Source: Cristatella mucedo (lineage: Eukaryota > Bryozoa > Phylactolaemata > Cristatellidae). Taken from it: DNA of 63,039 nt. The stretch spans positions 1 through 63,039 of the forward strand of contig WPIO01000382.1 in assembly GCA_009760855.2 (NCBI GenBank), written 5' to 3'. The translations under genes and the position numbers were made by a program. The first letter of the stretch is position 1. Each line of letters starts with the position of its first letter. The notes under the pieces are model-generated. The model had not been told where the DNA came from, did no database searches, and saw only the letters and a list, made by a program, of their open reading frames with translations. Below, in pieces: positions 1 to 10,588 of the stretch.

Positions 1-965
1 CAATCGACCGTTTCAAACCACCAGTTATAGAAGCCACTTTGTTTAAAAATCACGAGATCTGCCACAGCTTCCTCCTTCATATAAGTCCGAGCACCATCGT
101 AGCACGAACTATCATATCACCTTGACTATTGGTGACCAGCTGAATAAGGCAGTCATGGCTAACCGTTATTAACACATGCATTTTATGATGCTCCGAACTA
201 AGCATTAGTATGTGTAAATGTCAAGTTCCTCAAGTACGGGACTCCACTACAGCTACAACGAAGAGTGCTATGCAAGGAAGCTTCCTATACTGCCCACTCA
301 CAGTTTAGCAGATTTCTTGTGCTTATATGGGAAACTGGAGATTTTCATCTCAAACAACAAACAAGGTTAAAAAAACAAAGTATGACGCGTTAGATGAGTT
401 AACTAGAGGCAACGATCCCCAAAGGATACTGTTTTGGCACGAGGTTTTTTATGGACAAAATAATTAGAGTTCGAAAGAGCGGCGATTACGCTGCTTGACC
501 TGCTTCGTTTGATCGTCATTAACATCTGCAACGGCCTAGTCGGTTTCGCTGTAGCCAAAACGGAATTGCAATAGTCCAGCCACGTCTATTTGATCACACG
601 ACGACTGTCGCACAACAGAATCATCTGTCGAAAGAGCAGTGATCTAGTCTAGCCGAACTGTTGGAGTGTCAAGTTAGTAGCAATTAAGCTTCGTCCTCAT
701 TTAGCATAAGGACAATCGAGGGCATCCAGAATCGAATGTCTCCAAGTCAAGCATTCGGGTTATCTGCAGCACATTCCGATGGTGTAAAATACAAAATTCG
801 CTCGGTATTTTAGTATAGAAGATATAGGTGATGTTATAGCTTGATTCACTAATTACAGTACCTTAGTTAGGCGACCAAGAATGCATGTCAATGATCGACC
901 ATTTCCTCAACCGTTCTCAGATGAGCTCCTTACTTAATATAATGTATCTCCGTCTGTAACTCCAC
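1..965. other. Unassigned non-coding stretch
   Basis: No open frame, splice-bounded exon, tRNA-like box or repeat shared with the rest of the window could be recognised. It ends where the ATA-rich tail of a LINE-A copy begins. Confidence 0.5.
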
Positions 966-979
966 AAAGTCATCAAGAC

Positions 980-3900
980 CATAATAATAATAATAATAAT
1001 AATAATGCACTTAATAAAGCGCCCTCAGATAACTTAATCTCTTTCTAGGCGAGATACATTTGCTGCAAAGTGAAATGCAATTGATTGGCTAGTGAAATCA
1101 TGCTTGAAAAACAAACAAAATGAATAATATGGTTAGGGGTGACATGCACAGGGTCAGCATGCAAATGTGGTTAGTGGCAGCATGCACAGTGTCAGCACAC
1201 ATAAGCACTTAAAGGATGAGTCAAAGTGACCCAATAAATGCTGTCCTGAATACGTGCGTTTTCAAGTTCCTTTTTAAATGTGGTCAGGTCAGGAGATGTT
1301 CTGACGCAGGTCGGGAGGGAGTTCCAGGCTTGGGAGCATACCAACTGAATGCACTGTCTCGAAAGGATTAGAGGTTTTTACGAGGTATTTGTAGACTGTT
1401 GGATTTCGAAAAGCAGGTGGTACGATGCTTGGCCTGATGGGGTAGTATATCTGAGAGATAGGCTGGAGCCATTGAATAAATGGACCTAAAAGTGAGCGAC
1501 GGAACCTTGAAGTCAGTCCGTTGCTTGACTGGTATCCAGTGCAGGTCGGCGAGAAGTGTAGTAATGTGGCAGCTGCAACGCTGATGACAGACAAGCCTAG
1601 CTGCAGAGTTTTGCACTAGCTGCAGTCGCCTGATCGCACATGCTGGTAGGCCAGTAAGCAGTGAGTTGCAGAAGTCGAGATGGGATGTCACGAATGAATG
1701 GACAGACTTGGATGTGGTATCCTTATCTGAACAAGCCCGAATTTTCGCAATGTTGTGGAGCTGAAAATAGGCAGATTTGACTGTGGAGCTGTTGTGGCCG
1801 ACTAACGAGAGGTCGCTTTGGAATCTGATACCTAGATTTCGAGCTGATTCAACTGGAGATATGCTGGCAGAGCCAATTGTGAGAATCAGCCTTTCAAATC
1901 TCTGAATCACACTGGGTTTGCCCATAACTAGTAAGTTAGTTTTATCATTATTTGACTTTAGAAAATGGCTACACGGGGAACGCGGAATATACAAATCAGC
2001 AACAGCTGAGCTATCCTGCTCTGCTCGGGCCTATGGCACTCGTTCCCTTGCGTGCGTGGCAGCATTGCCGGAGCAAGCCTGCACGAATCTAGGTACATAA
2101 CTCGGCGAGACCGGAAGCCTCCAACACCTCGACTTACTTGGCACACTTCCCGTACCCAAGAGCCCCGGTGACCTCTCGTCACCACACATCGGCCAATGCA
2201 TAGGTCCGACCCTGGCCTAGCCGGTGATCCTCATTACAGCCGTCTGGTCTCAGCCAACCAAACCCAGCCTGGGTACACATGTCAGCCTCCGGGGGAGACA
2301 CGTCCTCGTGTTTGCTATAGCCCCACCACAGGTCGAGCCATGCAGCCATCACAGAGGCTTTAACAAGGTTATAACTAGTAAGTTAGTTTTATCATCATTT
2401 AGTTTTAGAAAATTTGCTGCCACCATGTGCGGATGTCATTAGTGCATGCAGCAAGGGAGTTGAGAGAATTTGAGGTGCTCGAAGGCTGGGAGGGATCAAA
2501 GCAAAGGTACAACTGAGTGTCATCCGCTTAGAAGTGAAAGCTTATATTGTGCTTGGCAATCACATCAGCAAGAGGGAGAGTATAAACCGTGAAATAAACC
2601 AGACCTAGCATGGAGCCCTGAGGTACTCCATATTTTAGAGGTTCTTCAGATGATCTTTGTCCATTCACGTCAACACTCTGGAGTCTCCCACTGAGATAGG
2701 ACCTGAACCACTGCAGAGCAGTGCCAGTGATGCCCAGGCGAGATGAGAGGCGCTCTAGAAGTACTTTGTGATCGATGGTATCAAAAGCTGCCGAAAGATC
2801 GAGCAAAACAAGCAGAGACACTCTACCCATGTCTGCATTCCTAAGTAGGTCGTTGTATACCCGAAGCAATGCTGACTCTGTGGAGTGATTAGCTCTAAAG
2901 CCAGACTGGAACTTACTAGCAAGGTGTGAGGTTTCGATATACGAGTTCAGCTGGTCTGCCACGACCCGTTCCAGTGTCTTTGATAGGAATGGTAGAAGGG
3001 AGACTGGGCGGTAGTTGCTTAAGTTCTCTTGGTCTAGTGTAGCTTTCTTGAGAAGTGGCCTGACTACAGCTTTTTTGAAAGGTGCTGGGACCTGACCTGA
3101 GGCTAATGACATATTAATGATGTTGGTTATGAATGGCAGCAGCAGATCAAGGCAACGTAGGAGCAGGACAGTGGGAATAGGGTCCAGAGGACTTGTTGTC
3201 TTCTTTGAGATACGAACTTTAGGACTAGATCACTAGTGACCTGCTTAAATGCAGACATTGAGGTGCTGCCAGGAACCGAGGAACAGCATTCTAGTGGGGA
3301 GGTTGTCATCGCTGGAATGGATTCCCTGACCTTGTCTATCTTCTGACAAAGAATCGAGAGAAGCGATCGGCTAGATCATCACAAGGATCCTCAGGTAAGG
3401 AGCTAATCTGGGAACGGTTGAGGAGATGGTTTATTGTCGACATCAGCATTTTTGGATTGTGCATCTGTGATTCAACCATGTTTCTATAGAAGCTAGACTT
3501 GGCCTTTGCTAGGATCGATTGGTACGGCCTACAGTAGTCTTCATATGCCTGTCGATGGACAGTTAATCACGATCTCATTCGTGCTTTTTCAAGCTTTCGT
3601 TTAGTAGACTTGGCTATTTTAAGTTCTGTGTGTCGAGAGGATCTTGAGGTTTCGCGATTAACAGGTAATTTTAGAAGACGAGGAGGAGGGCACACATGGT
3701 AACTGAATGAAATGTGGAAGTGATCAGCTAACATGATTTGATATGAAGGGTCACACACTAGATTAAATTGTCTCGTACACCTGTACTTTTTCAATACCGA
3801 TTATTACGCATAGGCCATGTGCATGAGCCACGAGAAACAACAGGTGAGTCACTGCATAAATTTAGTGGTGAAGGCGTCAGATAATGTATCAAAGTGAATG

Positions 3901-4260
3901 TTAAAATCACTCATAACGCGGAAGGATCTATTTCTTGCATAATCGAAATGAGATACGAGAAATTTGAGATAAAATAGTACTTGGTACCTGGTGAGCATAG
4001 ACTACTGCCATCGACGGTAGCTTGTCGTCTGATGAAATCGAGACAATATATTCGAAACAGTGCTTCGAGGGTACTGCAAATGGGTCGAAGTCGAATTTCG
4101 AGTGCCTGATATTAGTAAATCCACTGCAGTTTTGATTGATTCGGGGTGTTAAAGAAGGTGGAACCAGCCGGGTAGTGTCTTTAATCGTCTGGCAGTTTAC
4201 AGATTATAGCCAAGTTTCAGTCAATGGGAGCAGGTCGAAACCATTTTCAGAAATAAGGTA
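980..4260 (-). mobile_element. LINE-A copy 1, degenerate CR1/L2-type non-LTR retrotransposon
   Basis: The element is inverted: its 3' tail is the (ATA)n tract at 981-1010, followed leftward-to-rightward by 3' UTR, C-terminal domain (about 1290-1990), reverse transcriptase (about 2528-3560), linker (3567-3794) and endonuclease remnants up to about 4250. RT hallmarks seen are FDTIDH and the block YGVPQGS. Endonuclease remnants include LTETWL and DFNIH, typical of APE-type endonucleases. Many stops and frameshifts make it inactive. It is one of the longest LINE-A copies here, and the C-terminal region is interrupted by a foreign segment at 1969-2368. Assignment to the CR1/L2 group comes from the motif wording, not a tree. 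Confidence 0.8.
1969..2368. repeat. About 400-bp foreign insert in LINE-A copy 1 flanked by a 45-bp imperfect duplication
   Basis: The LINE-A stretch beginning ataactagtaagttag occurs on both sides of this segment (about 1924-1968 and 2370-2413), while the other LINE-A copies have it once. The interior is GC-rich and unlike LINE-A. It has no clear tRNA boxes or coding frame. It may be a small non-autonomous element with an unusually long duplicated target, or the result of a repair event. I do not recognise the family. Confidence 0.45.
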
Positions 4261-4269
4261 GCTTATTAC

Positions 4270-4850
4270 AAGTGGTGTGCTGCACATTCAGCAAGGATTA
4301 TAATGTAGTTATGTAAATAAATGTTATGTTGGCTTGGGTTCGAACATAACACTCTTCATCAAGCTCTCTCAGTTCGCTTAATTCATCGCTCAGTTACTTT
4401 CAGATCCTTTCGAGTTAACATTCATTAATATACTATTATACGTAGGCCATTTTAGAAAAATTAAAAGCGTGGTTATCAAAGTTAATTTTAGGTTATATTA
4501 CAGTAATTATTTTTAAATAACTCAGCTACTATAATACTTTTAAAATTAATTTAAAAAATTTGTTTATTATAATACTGAAGAGGGGAGCAATATGCTGGTC
4601 GTGCAAAATGAATCGGAGAAGTTCGACAGAGAACTAGGCTTTAACCAAAGTATCATTTTTCAAAATCTGATTGGATTCACGTTGACAACCTTATCAACAG
4701 CCAGGTCCGCTCATTTCTCGCCTCCGTTCTCGCCTCCCAATCTTGCAGTCATCCTGGCAGAGTGAGGTCGAGCCGAAGCCGGCTATGACTAACATTACAA
4801 ACTATTTCGAATTATCCTGACACTTTTCTTTTCTATTTGTAAAACTTGAC
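4270..4850. other. AT-rich stretch without recognised feature
   Basis: AT-rich DNA lies between the 5' remnant of LINE-A copy 1 and viral block 1. No open frame or repeat is recognisable. The left edge of the viral block cannot be placed precisely and could lie inside this stretch. Confidence 0.4.
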
Positions 4851-4906
4851 CCACTAGCAACTAAATTACAACTTACGAGTACTGTATTTAAATTTGACAT
4901 ATTGAT

Positions 4907-5167
4907 TTATCCTTCAGATGCAAACTTTGTATTATGTGTACGAACAACAGGAGTAACACCAGGATACATTTCTGAAAACTTTGGATCAGTTGTATAAGCA
5001 TCACTTGTAAAACCAAGTACACTAGAAATACTAGACTTACTATCAATGAATGTCCAACCAACAGGCATAGTAAAAAATGAATTAGCAGTAGAACTATTAT
5101 AAGTAAGAATAAATTTATCAGTTGTAGATGATTGAATAACGAAGATAGAAAGATAGAATATGTACAA
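4907..5167 (-). pseudogene. Penton-like (minor capsid) C-terminal fragment fused to the packaging ATPase
   Basis: The frame continues from the ATPase remnant after its stop codon at 5168-5170. It contains a hydrophobic beta-rich stretch, then SVLGFTS, a short motif shared with the penton-like proteins of viral block 2 (TLGF, ILGF). In that family the LGF block follows a jelly-roll strand. The N-terminal half is missing, and the reading frame runs straight out of the ATPase motif region. This suggests an internal deletion joined two virion genes. The assignment rests on a short shared motif and context only. Confidence 0.45.
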
Positions 5168-5551
5168 TCATTGATGTCTTCCTCTAGTAAAATAATCTAA
5201 TATCTTAGATCGATCTTCTGTCATTAAATCATCTAATACAACAACATAGTTACAATTCTTATAAGAATCACCTTCTGGCATTGACTAAATTCCATTAACC
5301 CAAACGTAAGCAGGCTTCTCCCTAGCCATTGACTTAAGACCACGATATTACTTTTGATCTAAACTTGAGGCAATGATTGTACACTTAGCATAACTAAGCA
5401 TTCCGTAAAGTATCCAATTCATTACTAACTGTGATTTACCTGTTCCACTTGGTCCAAGAACTAATGCTATGATAGGAACGCTAGATAATGGTTCTGTATG
5501 TCCTGTATCTACATATTGTCCAAAATTAAAAGCTCTAACTTGTAACGGCAT
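5168..5551 (-). pseudogene. A32/FtsK-like genome-packaging ATPase, truncated
   Basis: This is the P-loop ATPase that pumps DNA into the capsid of double-jelly-roll viruses. Walker A, GPSGTGKS, sits at residues 33-40 counting from the ATG at 5551. Walker B, VVVLDDLM, lies at about 5222-5248. It is followed by FTRGRH, a block typical of A32-like packaging ATPases. Two in-frame stops split the region between Walker A and Walker B, and another stop follows the GRH block. The ATG at 5551 is preferred because TATAGATAAA directly precedes it. The C-terminal part is absent and the frame runs into a penton-like fragment. It is divergent from the zinc-ribbon gene on the plus strand. Confidence 0.8.
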
Positions 5552-5572
5552 TTTATCTATATTATAATAGAT

Positions 5573-5955
5573 ATGGAAATGTATTGCTTGAAGTGTATAA
5601 ACCGACAGATACAATCCATGAAGAATATGTAGAAGTAGATAGTACGAAAGGAATGAGAGGAATGCATAAAGGTATTTGTACTATTTGTAATAGTAAGAAG
5701 TCAAAGTTTGTTAAGTTAAAAAGTACGGGAACTGGTGCTTCATTATCTAATGGAAAACGAACTGGAACTGGATTTGTTCCAACACCAGCTTTATTTGCTG
5801 TTATATCAAATGCACTTAGTAAACAATTCTCAGGTAGTACTGATAGATATAGTGGTAAAAGTATTGGTGGTTGTGCTGATAAAAAACAAATGATTGCAGA
5901 ACTAAAAAAGACTATTGAACAATTAAAAAAAAGTAAAATCAACACCTTTGACTGA
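5573..5955 (+). pseudogene. DUF5679-like zinc-ribbon protein
   Basis: A first CLKC pair directly follows the start, and a second pair CTIC comes about 35 residues later after KG. This spacing and wording resembles the small viral zinc-ribbon family DUF5679. A frameshift shortly after the first Cys pair separates it from the main frame, which begins near 5584. The protein continues past the usual end of the domain with a Gly/Ser/Thr-rich stretch and a C-terminal Lys-rich coiled coil. AATAGAT precedes the start, a weak form of the viral start-site motif. The role in the virus is not known. Confidence 0.55.
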
Positions 5956-6309
5956 TATAGAAACAAATAGTTATATAAAAGAATTAGATATAAAGAATTT
6001 TAGAGGTGGATTTGCAAGAGATGAACTAACCAAACCACTAAGAAATGAATGTCTTATTTGTAATACTTGTGATTTAAAAAAAGCAATATATCACAGGTAG
6101 CACTTAAAAAAGTAAGAAAACAATGTGTTTACTTTGATTCATTCGGTGCACCACCAATGCCTGAAGTAATAAAATATTGTGGTGTTATACCAACATTTCA
6201 GACATTTAAGTTACAAGAATACAATCAAACAGATTGGGGAAGGTGTCTAATCTTCTTAAAACAAATTCCAGAATCAGATTTAGGATTGACGATGGAATTA
6301 TTAATTTAA
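5948..6309 (+). pseudogene. Adenain-like cysteine protease (maturation protease), inactivated
   Basis: Adenain-like proteases cleave virion proteins during maturation. The first segment has FRGGFARDEL, like the N-terminal part of adenovirus and Polinton proteases. The second segment has YFDSFGAPP, the block that carries the acidic catalytic residue, then WGRCLIFL. The frame shifts at about 6098, next to the presumed catalytic His (AIYH). At the nucleophile position the family has Cys-Gly, but here the residue before Gly is Trp, so the enzyme would be dead even without the frameshift. The start codon is not clear because the frame overlaps the end of the zinc-ribbon gene. Confidence 0.75.
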
Positions 6310-6338
6310 TTTAAACCTTTTCTTTTCCTAGTATAGAA

Positions 6339-6836
6339 ATGGAAACGGAGAATAAGAAATTAGTTGTACTTGAAAATGCTGCAGTTGTAAGTCCTAAATG
6401 AAAATCAGCACGTATTCACATTGAAGAGAAAATTAGTAAAGATTATAAGCCTTACTTCAATGCATGGATGTATATTACAGAAGATATGAGACCTGTACTT
6501 GAGGGTATGGCTAATAGAGCAAGTATGAAGCTCGAATTTAGTGGATATGGTATGAGTGCTCGCTCAACTATTGGTATTAGAATTGCATTTGGTAATAAAC
6601 CAAGTATCTTCTTTGATCAAAAGAACATTCAAATTAAATTTGGTAGTGTTGCTGAAATAACTCAAAAGTTTGGTAATGACTTTGCTGTTACTGGTATTCT
6701 AGATGAATCACATGTAACTACGGATTCTTATAATTCAGAAGAAATACTAAATATTAGATTGAGGATTGTTCAAGTTAAAGTTTATCCTGTAGATAAAAAA
6801 CAAAGTCAGGATAAATTCAATCCTGCTGATTATTAA
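6339..6836 (+). pseudogene. Unrecognised viral protein, 165 codons with one internal stop
   Basis: The start at 6339 is chosen because TATAGAA abuts the ATG. One in-frame TGA lies at 6399-6401 (codon 21); otherwise the frame is open to the TAA at 6834. The protein is soluble-looking, alternates charged and beta-prone residues, and ends with a Lys- and Gln-rich tail. It lies between the protease and the minor virion protein, so a virion or morphogenesis role is possible, but no family was recognised. Confidence 0.6.
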
Positions 6837-6885
6837 ATACAAATACATAAACACTTAAAAACATAAAACAAAATAAAAATTAGAC

Positions 6886-7644
6886 TTATCTCTTTTTTTT
6901 AATTATAGATAACATTTTATCAACTAGATTCTTTGCATAATTAGTTATCTTAGTAATACTTGACTGATTAGATACCTTATCTTTTAAGAATTCCATTGCG
7001 AACTTGCTATTTGAGATAGAAGCACCAATGCCAAGACCAAGCTTAGCCTTTGCACTAATAATTGCGACAACTGTCTTAGCATCTTCTCTAACGTAAGCCA
7101 GTTGTTTGGGATCTAAAGCAATACGTGCAGCACTTTTTGCAAGAACAAGGTCTGTTAAGTTTCTTATTTCTGCTAGTTTTGGTTCCGGTAAATTACTTGT
7201 TTCTGTATAATCATGGTCATGGATTAAAGCACGTGAAACCAAATCATTTACACCGGTGTATCCTTGATTCGTTCTTTTTTTGAATTGCGTACCTGGCCCT
7301 ACATGTGAGTAAGCACATGTATTATTGAACGAGCCTCCAGGAACATTTTCTGATTGGACACCCTTTGGAAGACGAAGATGAAATTCTCTTCCACCTGATA
7401 ACTTTCTTATTATATCTACGATACCTGAACCTTGTCTTCGATTTTCTTTCAATTGCTTAAGAGAAATATTTAATTGCAATGTAATACCTTTTACTTTACT
7501 TTTTCTATTCTTTTTATTTGAGTATTAGTAAGAATATAATACCTGTTAAATCTTGATCTTTACGTCTGATTGAAATAGGTTCCTTAGAACTATGAATTAG
7601 TTTTACTTGATGGTCAGACAATGATAGTTTTGTTTCATGATACA
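6886..7644 (-). pseudogene. Minor virion protein with N-terminal repeat motif and parvovirus-like phospholipase A2 domain
   Basis: The main frame (6886-7479) has a GSG stretch near its start, then a calcium-loop motif GPG at residues 61-63 and the catalytic motif HDHDY at residues 87-91, as in the phospholipase A2 domain of parvovirus VP1. That domain damages endosomal membranes during entry. After it comes a helical tail ending in Lys/Arg. Upstream on the same strand (7525-7644) a separate open piece has LSLSDHQ and IRRKDQDLTG, and a third frame has LTNTQIKRIEK. Both resemble N-terminal blocks of Polinton minor capsid proteins. Two frameshifts between about 7500 and 7550 break the gene. Confidence 0.75.
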
Positions 7645-7661
7645 TAATTTCCAAAACCGGA

Positions 7662-8632
7662 ATGTATAAAACAGACGAGACAGTAACTGGAGATATAAGT
7701 GTTCAAAGACTAATAATGAATAGAAGAGAACCAACTTTTGCTGATTATTCTCCAACTGATTTGATTGCAAATAAATGCATGGATCATTTTTATTTGAAAT
7801 GCGGTAATATACCATTTGTTAGAACACTTATTAACAATGTTGGTTTTATTGGATACTGGGGTAATTTAACTGCAAATAGTATAAGTAATATTGGAAAACC
7901 AACACAATCATATTCTTCTACTAATGGTCAACAACTTTTAGCAAAGCTATCAGATATAAAAATAATAAAACTAGTATACTCAATAATAGAAATAAAAATT
8001 AAAGATATTTAAAATGCAATTGTAGAAAATGTTAGTTCTATTGGTGACAACATTAAATATACAGTCTACAAAATAAGTTATGTTGACAGATCATTTTTAT
8101 TAAGAGATGATAACAGAAAAAAAGTAAATTATAAATTTGCTGTAGTTGGTATTTCTATTAATATAAAAAATCAAATGGTGATATTATATTTCTTAAATAT
8201 ATTCACAAACTGTATTCAAAAAATCTGTATCTATCTAGTTTTATTGGTATTAAACATTATGGTTTTGAGAATAATGATATGTTACTATTAAGTGAGTCTA
8301 TATCTAATTTTAGTGTGTTTGATTACATTTTATCATAGACAATTGCATTTAATCTTATTTATCCTGTTTTAAATTTTAATACAATTTCAACTCCAACTGC
8401 TTTGGATTATATTGAAATTTTATTAGTAAATGGAGTAACTTTTAAAAAATCCTTTTCTTTTCACCTTGCTAAATATGAAAATTGTTTTGAACTTGCATCA
8501 TGGTTGTCAGGTAAAACAGTAACTTCTGATAATGAAGTTTATGAATTTTTTAGATGGGGTGGTATACCTGAAGATCCAGATGGAGCACCTGAAGATGATA
8601 TTCATTTTATATCTTCCGATGTAGCTATTTAA
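7662..8632 (+). pseudogene. Fibre-like protein, broken by several frameshifts
   Basis: Three open pieces in different frames follow one another (7662-8012, about 8010-8180, and 8402-8632). The first contains NIGKPTQS, which resembles the turn of phage tail-fibre repeats that normally continue into a DAVxKxYVD block. The last piece ends in an acidic stretch. Transcription would diverge from the phospholipase gene, only 17 bp away. The TATAGA start motif is absent here. The fibre assignment is weak and relies partly on the clearer fibre-like gene in viral block 3. Confidence 0.4.
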
Positions 8633-8636
8633 ACCT

Positions 8637-9005
8637 ACCAATCCATAGTCTCTTTAATCAACTCTTCAGGTGTACCAAAACTCTTTCCTGCATCGATCAT
8701 TTGTTTAGTTCTATTTTTTTAGAGTAAGCTTCAGACTTCATACTATTTATTTTTTCTACTTTGAAGTCTTTAAGTAACTCTTCAAAGATTGAACCATCTC
8801 TAACTTAAACGGATATATTTGCTATTTCTGGTTCAGAGTGATTAATTCTAAGTGCTGTATATGCTAATACTAGTTTTACAGCATTTAAAAAAGTTGATCT
8901 AATGTCTTCAATTCTACCCATAGGATAAGAACAGATTTTAAAGTTTGAATGCTGTTGTCCTTGTGCTTCTTCAAGACAGTCTTTACTTCTTGTCTCAATA
9001 TTCAT
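8637..9005 (-). pseudogene. Unrecognised small viral protein
   Basis: The ATG at 9005 is directly preceded by TATAGAAA. The first 66 codons are open, then a stop at 8805 and a frameshift near 8695 interrupt an otherwise coding-like C-terminal part of about 55 codons. The sequence is helical and charged, with KDFKVEKIN and PEELIKET among the readable blocks. No family was recognised. Confidence 0.55.
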
Positions 9006-9034
9006 TTTCTATATATTTTTTTTCTTTAAATTAA

Positions 9035-9515
9035 TTAAACAGTGCCTGGATCAGGTTGTGCTAGTGCTGCCTCAGCAGCTTTTTGTTTTGCACTCTTATT
9101 ATCACTAATACTTGGTAGAACTGCATAAGACGCATCTTTAACAATACCAGAGATATCAGGTTTAATTCCAAATACTCCAGAGATAGCTGTTGAGAGTGTT
9201 GGAGCTTGTGATGCAATCCAAGTCGTATAACCTGCAATTTCCGCAGGATCATCTAGGAGAGCATCAACTTTAGATTTAACTTTTGACTCTAGAGTTGATA
9301 GAGCATCATTTTGACCAGCACTAATAATCCTTTGTGCTTCAGTATCTATTTCATCTATATAGAATTTCTGAACTGATGTATCAGTCATATTTGAAATATC
9401 TGAATCAAGTGATAGTTCATCAGTAAGACGTCATTCTAGATTTAACAAAATAATCAACATAAGATTTCAATGCTATTGCACTAGTTGCTAGAGCTGTATC
9501 AGAAACATCTGCAGT
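9035..9515 (-). pseudogene. Helical viral protein with tail-fibre-like KSYVD motif
   Basis: The open frame 9035-9388 is extended upstream to about 9515 in another frame across a frameshift near 9432. The upstream part has SDTALATS followed by ALKSYVD, like the spacing in tail-fibre repeats; a second related block, VQKFYID, starts the main frame. The rest is Ala- and Ser-rich. A TATAGGAAAA motif stands where the start should be, but the codon reads CTG, so the start may have decayed. It could be part of a fibre or a scaffold. Confidence 0.45.
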
Positions 9516-9569
9516 TTTCCTATATAATAATAAAAAAATTACATGTACCCGGATTAAAAAGAAAATGAA

Positions 9570-9821
9570 TTATAACTTATAATATGTATTGAAATTTCCT
9601 GATACCATTTTTGTGAACATTTTATCACATTTTTCTATTTTATTATGAAGATCACAAACTTCAATTAACTCTGCAATTGCTGATTCAGGTAGCATAGCAA
9701 TATATAAATATAGTTTCTTTTTCATATTATATTCAGCAGGATTAAATCTCTGATTAAAAAGATGATAAGTAGTCCTCTTTGCAATTTTACAGCATATAAT
9801 TCTTGATATTCTTTCATCCAT
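9570..9821 (-). CDS. Small viral protein, paralogue of its upstream neighbour
   Basis: This 83-codon frame is intact. It starts with a block SRIICCKIAKR that corresponds to SRILSCELSRE in the neighbouring gene, and both have a later helical block with ICD or VCD followed by DK and EKC/ESR. They overlap by a few bases, so this looks like a tandem duplication. ATATATAAG precedes the ATG, a weak form of the start motif. The function is unknown. Confidence 0.5.
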   Translation of the reverse strand: MDERISRIICCKIAKRTTYHLFNQRFNPAEYNMKKKLYLYIAMLPESAIAELIEVCDLHNKIEKCDKMFTKMVSGNFNTYYKL

Positions 9822-9822
9822 C

Positions 9823-10128
9823 TTATATATTACTTATAAAATATTTGATATAAACTAATATAATCAATACTCCTGTTTTTTTTGGTGTTTTAGATTTTTT
9901 ATTTGTTTCCTCGAGCATTTCATTTATCTTACTACGACTCTCCATTAGTTTATCACATGTATCACATATATCTATAAGAATACTAACATAAGAACTATCA
10001 ATATCTGGAATGAGTTTGTTTAGTGAATGTTCATGTATACGTTGATCCTAACCTTTAAGTTTGTGAAGACAGATTTTTACTGCCATTTCTCTAGATAGTT
10101 CACAACTTAAAATTCTTGAGACGTCCAT
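9823..10128 (-). pseudogene. Small viral protein, upstream paralogue, one internal stop
   Basis: The ATG at 10128 is preceded by TATAGAAA. An in-frame TAG follows codon 26, otherwise the frame is open for 101 codons. It resembles the downstream 83-codon protein in its first 16 residues and in a Cys-containing helix (IDICDTCDKL). The C-terminus is Lys-rich, then hydrophobic. The function is unknown. Confidence 0.5.
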
Positions 10129-10210
10129 TTTCTATATATGAAAATTATATTGTATTTAATTGAAATTAAATCTCTTCATCTTCAGATTCATATTGTTTAC
10201 CAAATAGAAG

Positions 10211-10588
10211 TTATTCTAGATCTACCTCTACCTCTTCTGATTCTGATTCAGTATCAATGTATGAAGACTCTTCAGAGATGTAAGATTCAGATTCCATTTC
10301 TGTTTCCATTTCATAATCAGGATCGTCGATTGAGTCTTCTGAATATTCAGATTCACTATTAGAACTGGTAATATCGATTTCAGAAACTTGAGAACCTTCT
10401 TTGGGATCCATCCTATAATAGTGAACATATTTTTGGTAATTTACATTTAATTTCTCCATTGACTCGTATAGTTCTATTTCTTCCTCTATAGAAACTAGTT
10501 TTTTATTATCTTCCTTTTTCTTCTTGTCTGCAAATCTAAGTCTAGTTACTGGTAATGGTTTCGTATTTTCAATCTTTCTTTTTGGCAT
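10211..10588 (-). CDS. Acidic viral protein with basic N-terminus
   Basis: This 125-codon frame has no disruption. It starts MPKRK and has a second basic cluster KKKKEDNKK near residue 22, which could act as nuclear localisation signals. The C-terminal half is almost only Glu, Ser, Asp and Tyr. TATAG directly precedes the ATG, so the start is well supported. Its intactness among broken neighbours may be chance. The function is unknown. Confidence 0.6.
   Translation of the reverse strand: MPKRKIENTKPLPVTRLRFADKKKKEDNKKLVSIEEEIELYESMEKLNVNYQKYVHYYRMDPKEGSQVSEIDITSSNSESEYSEDSIDDPDYEMETEMESESYISEESSYIDTESESEEVEVDLE

Noticed and set aside
6399-6401. In-frame TGA in the 165-codon viral gene as evidence of an altered genetic code
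   Set aside because: TAA and TAG stops and frameshifts break other viral genes too, so simple decay explains it better.
10138-10362. Plus-strand ORF antisense to the acidic viral protein
   Set aside because: It is a shadow of the acidic gene on the other strand, which has a supported start motif.
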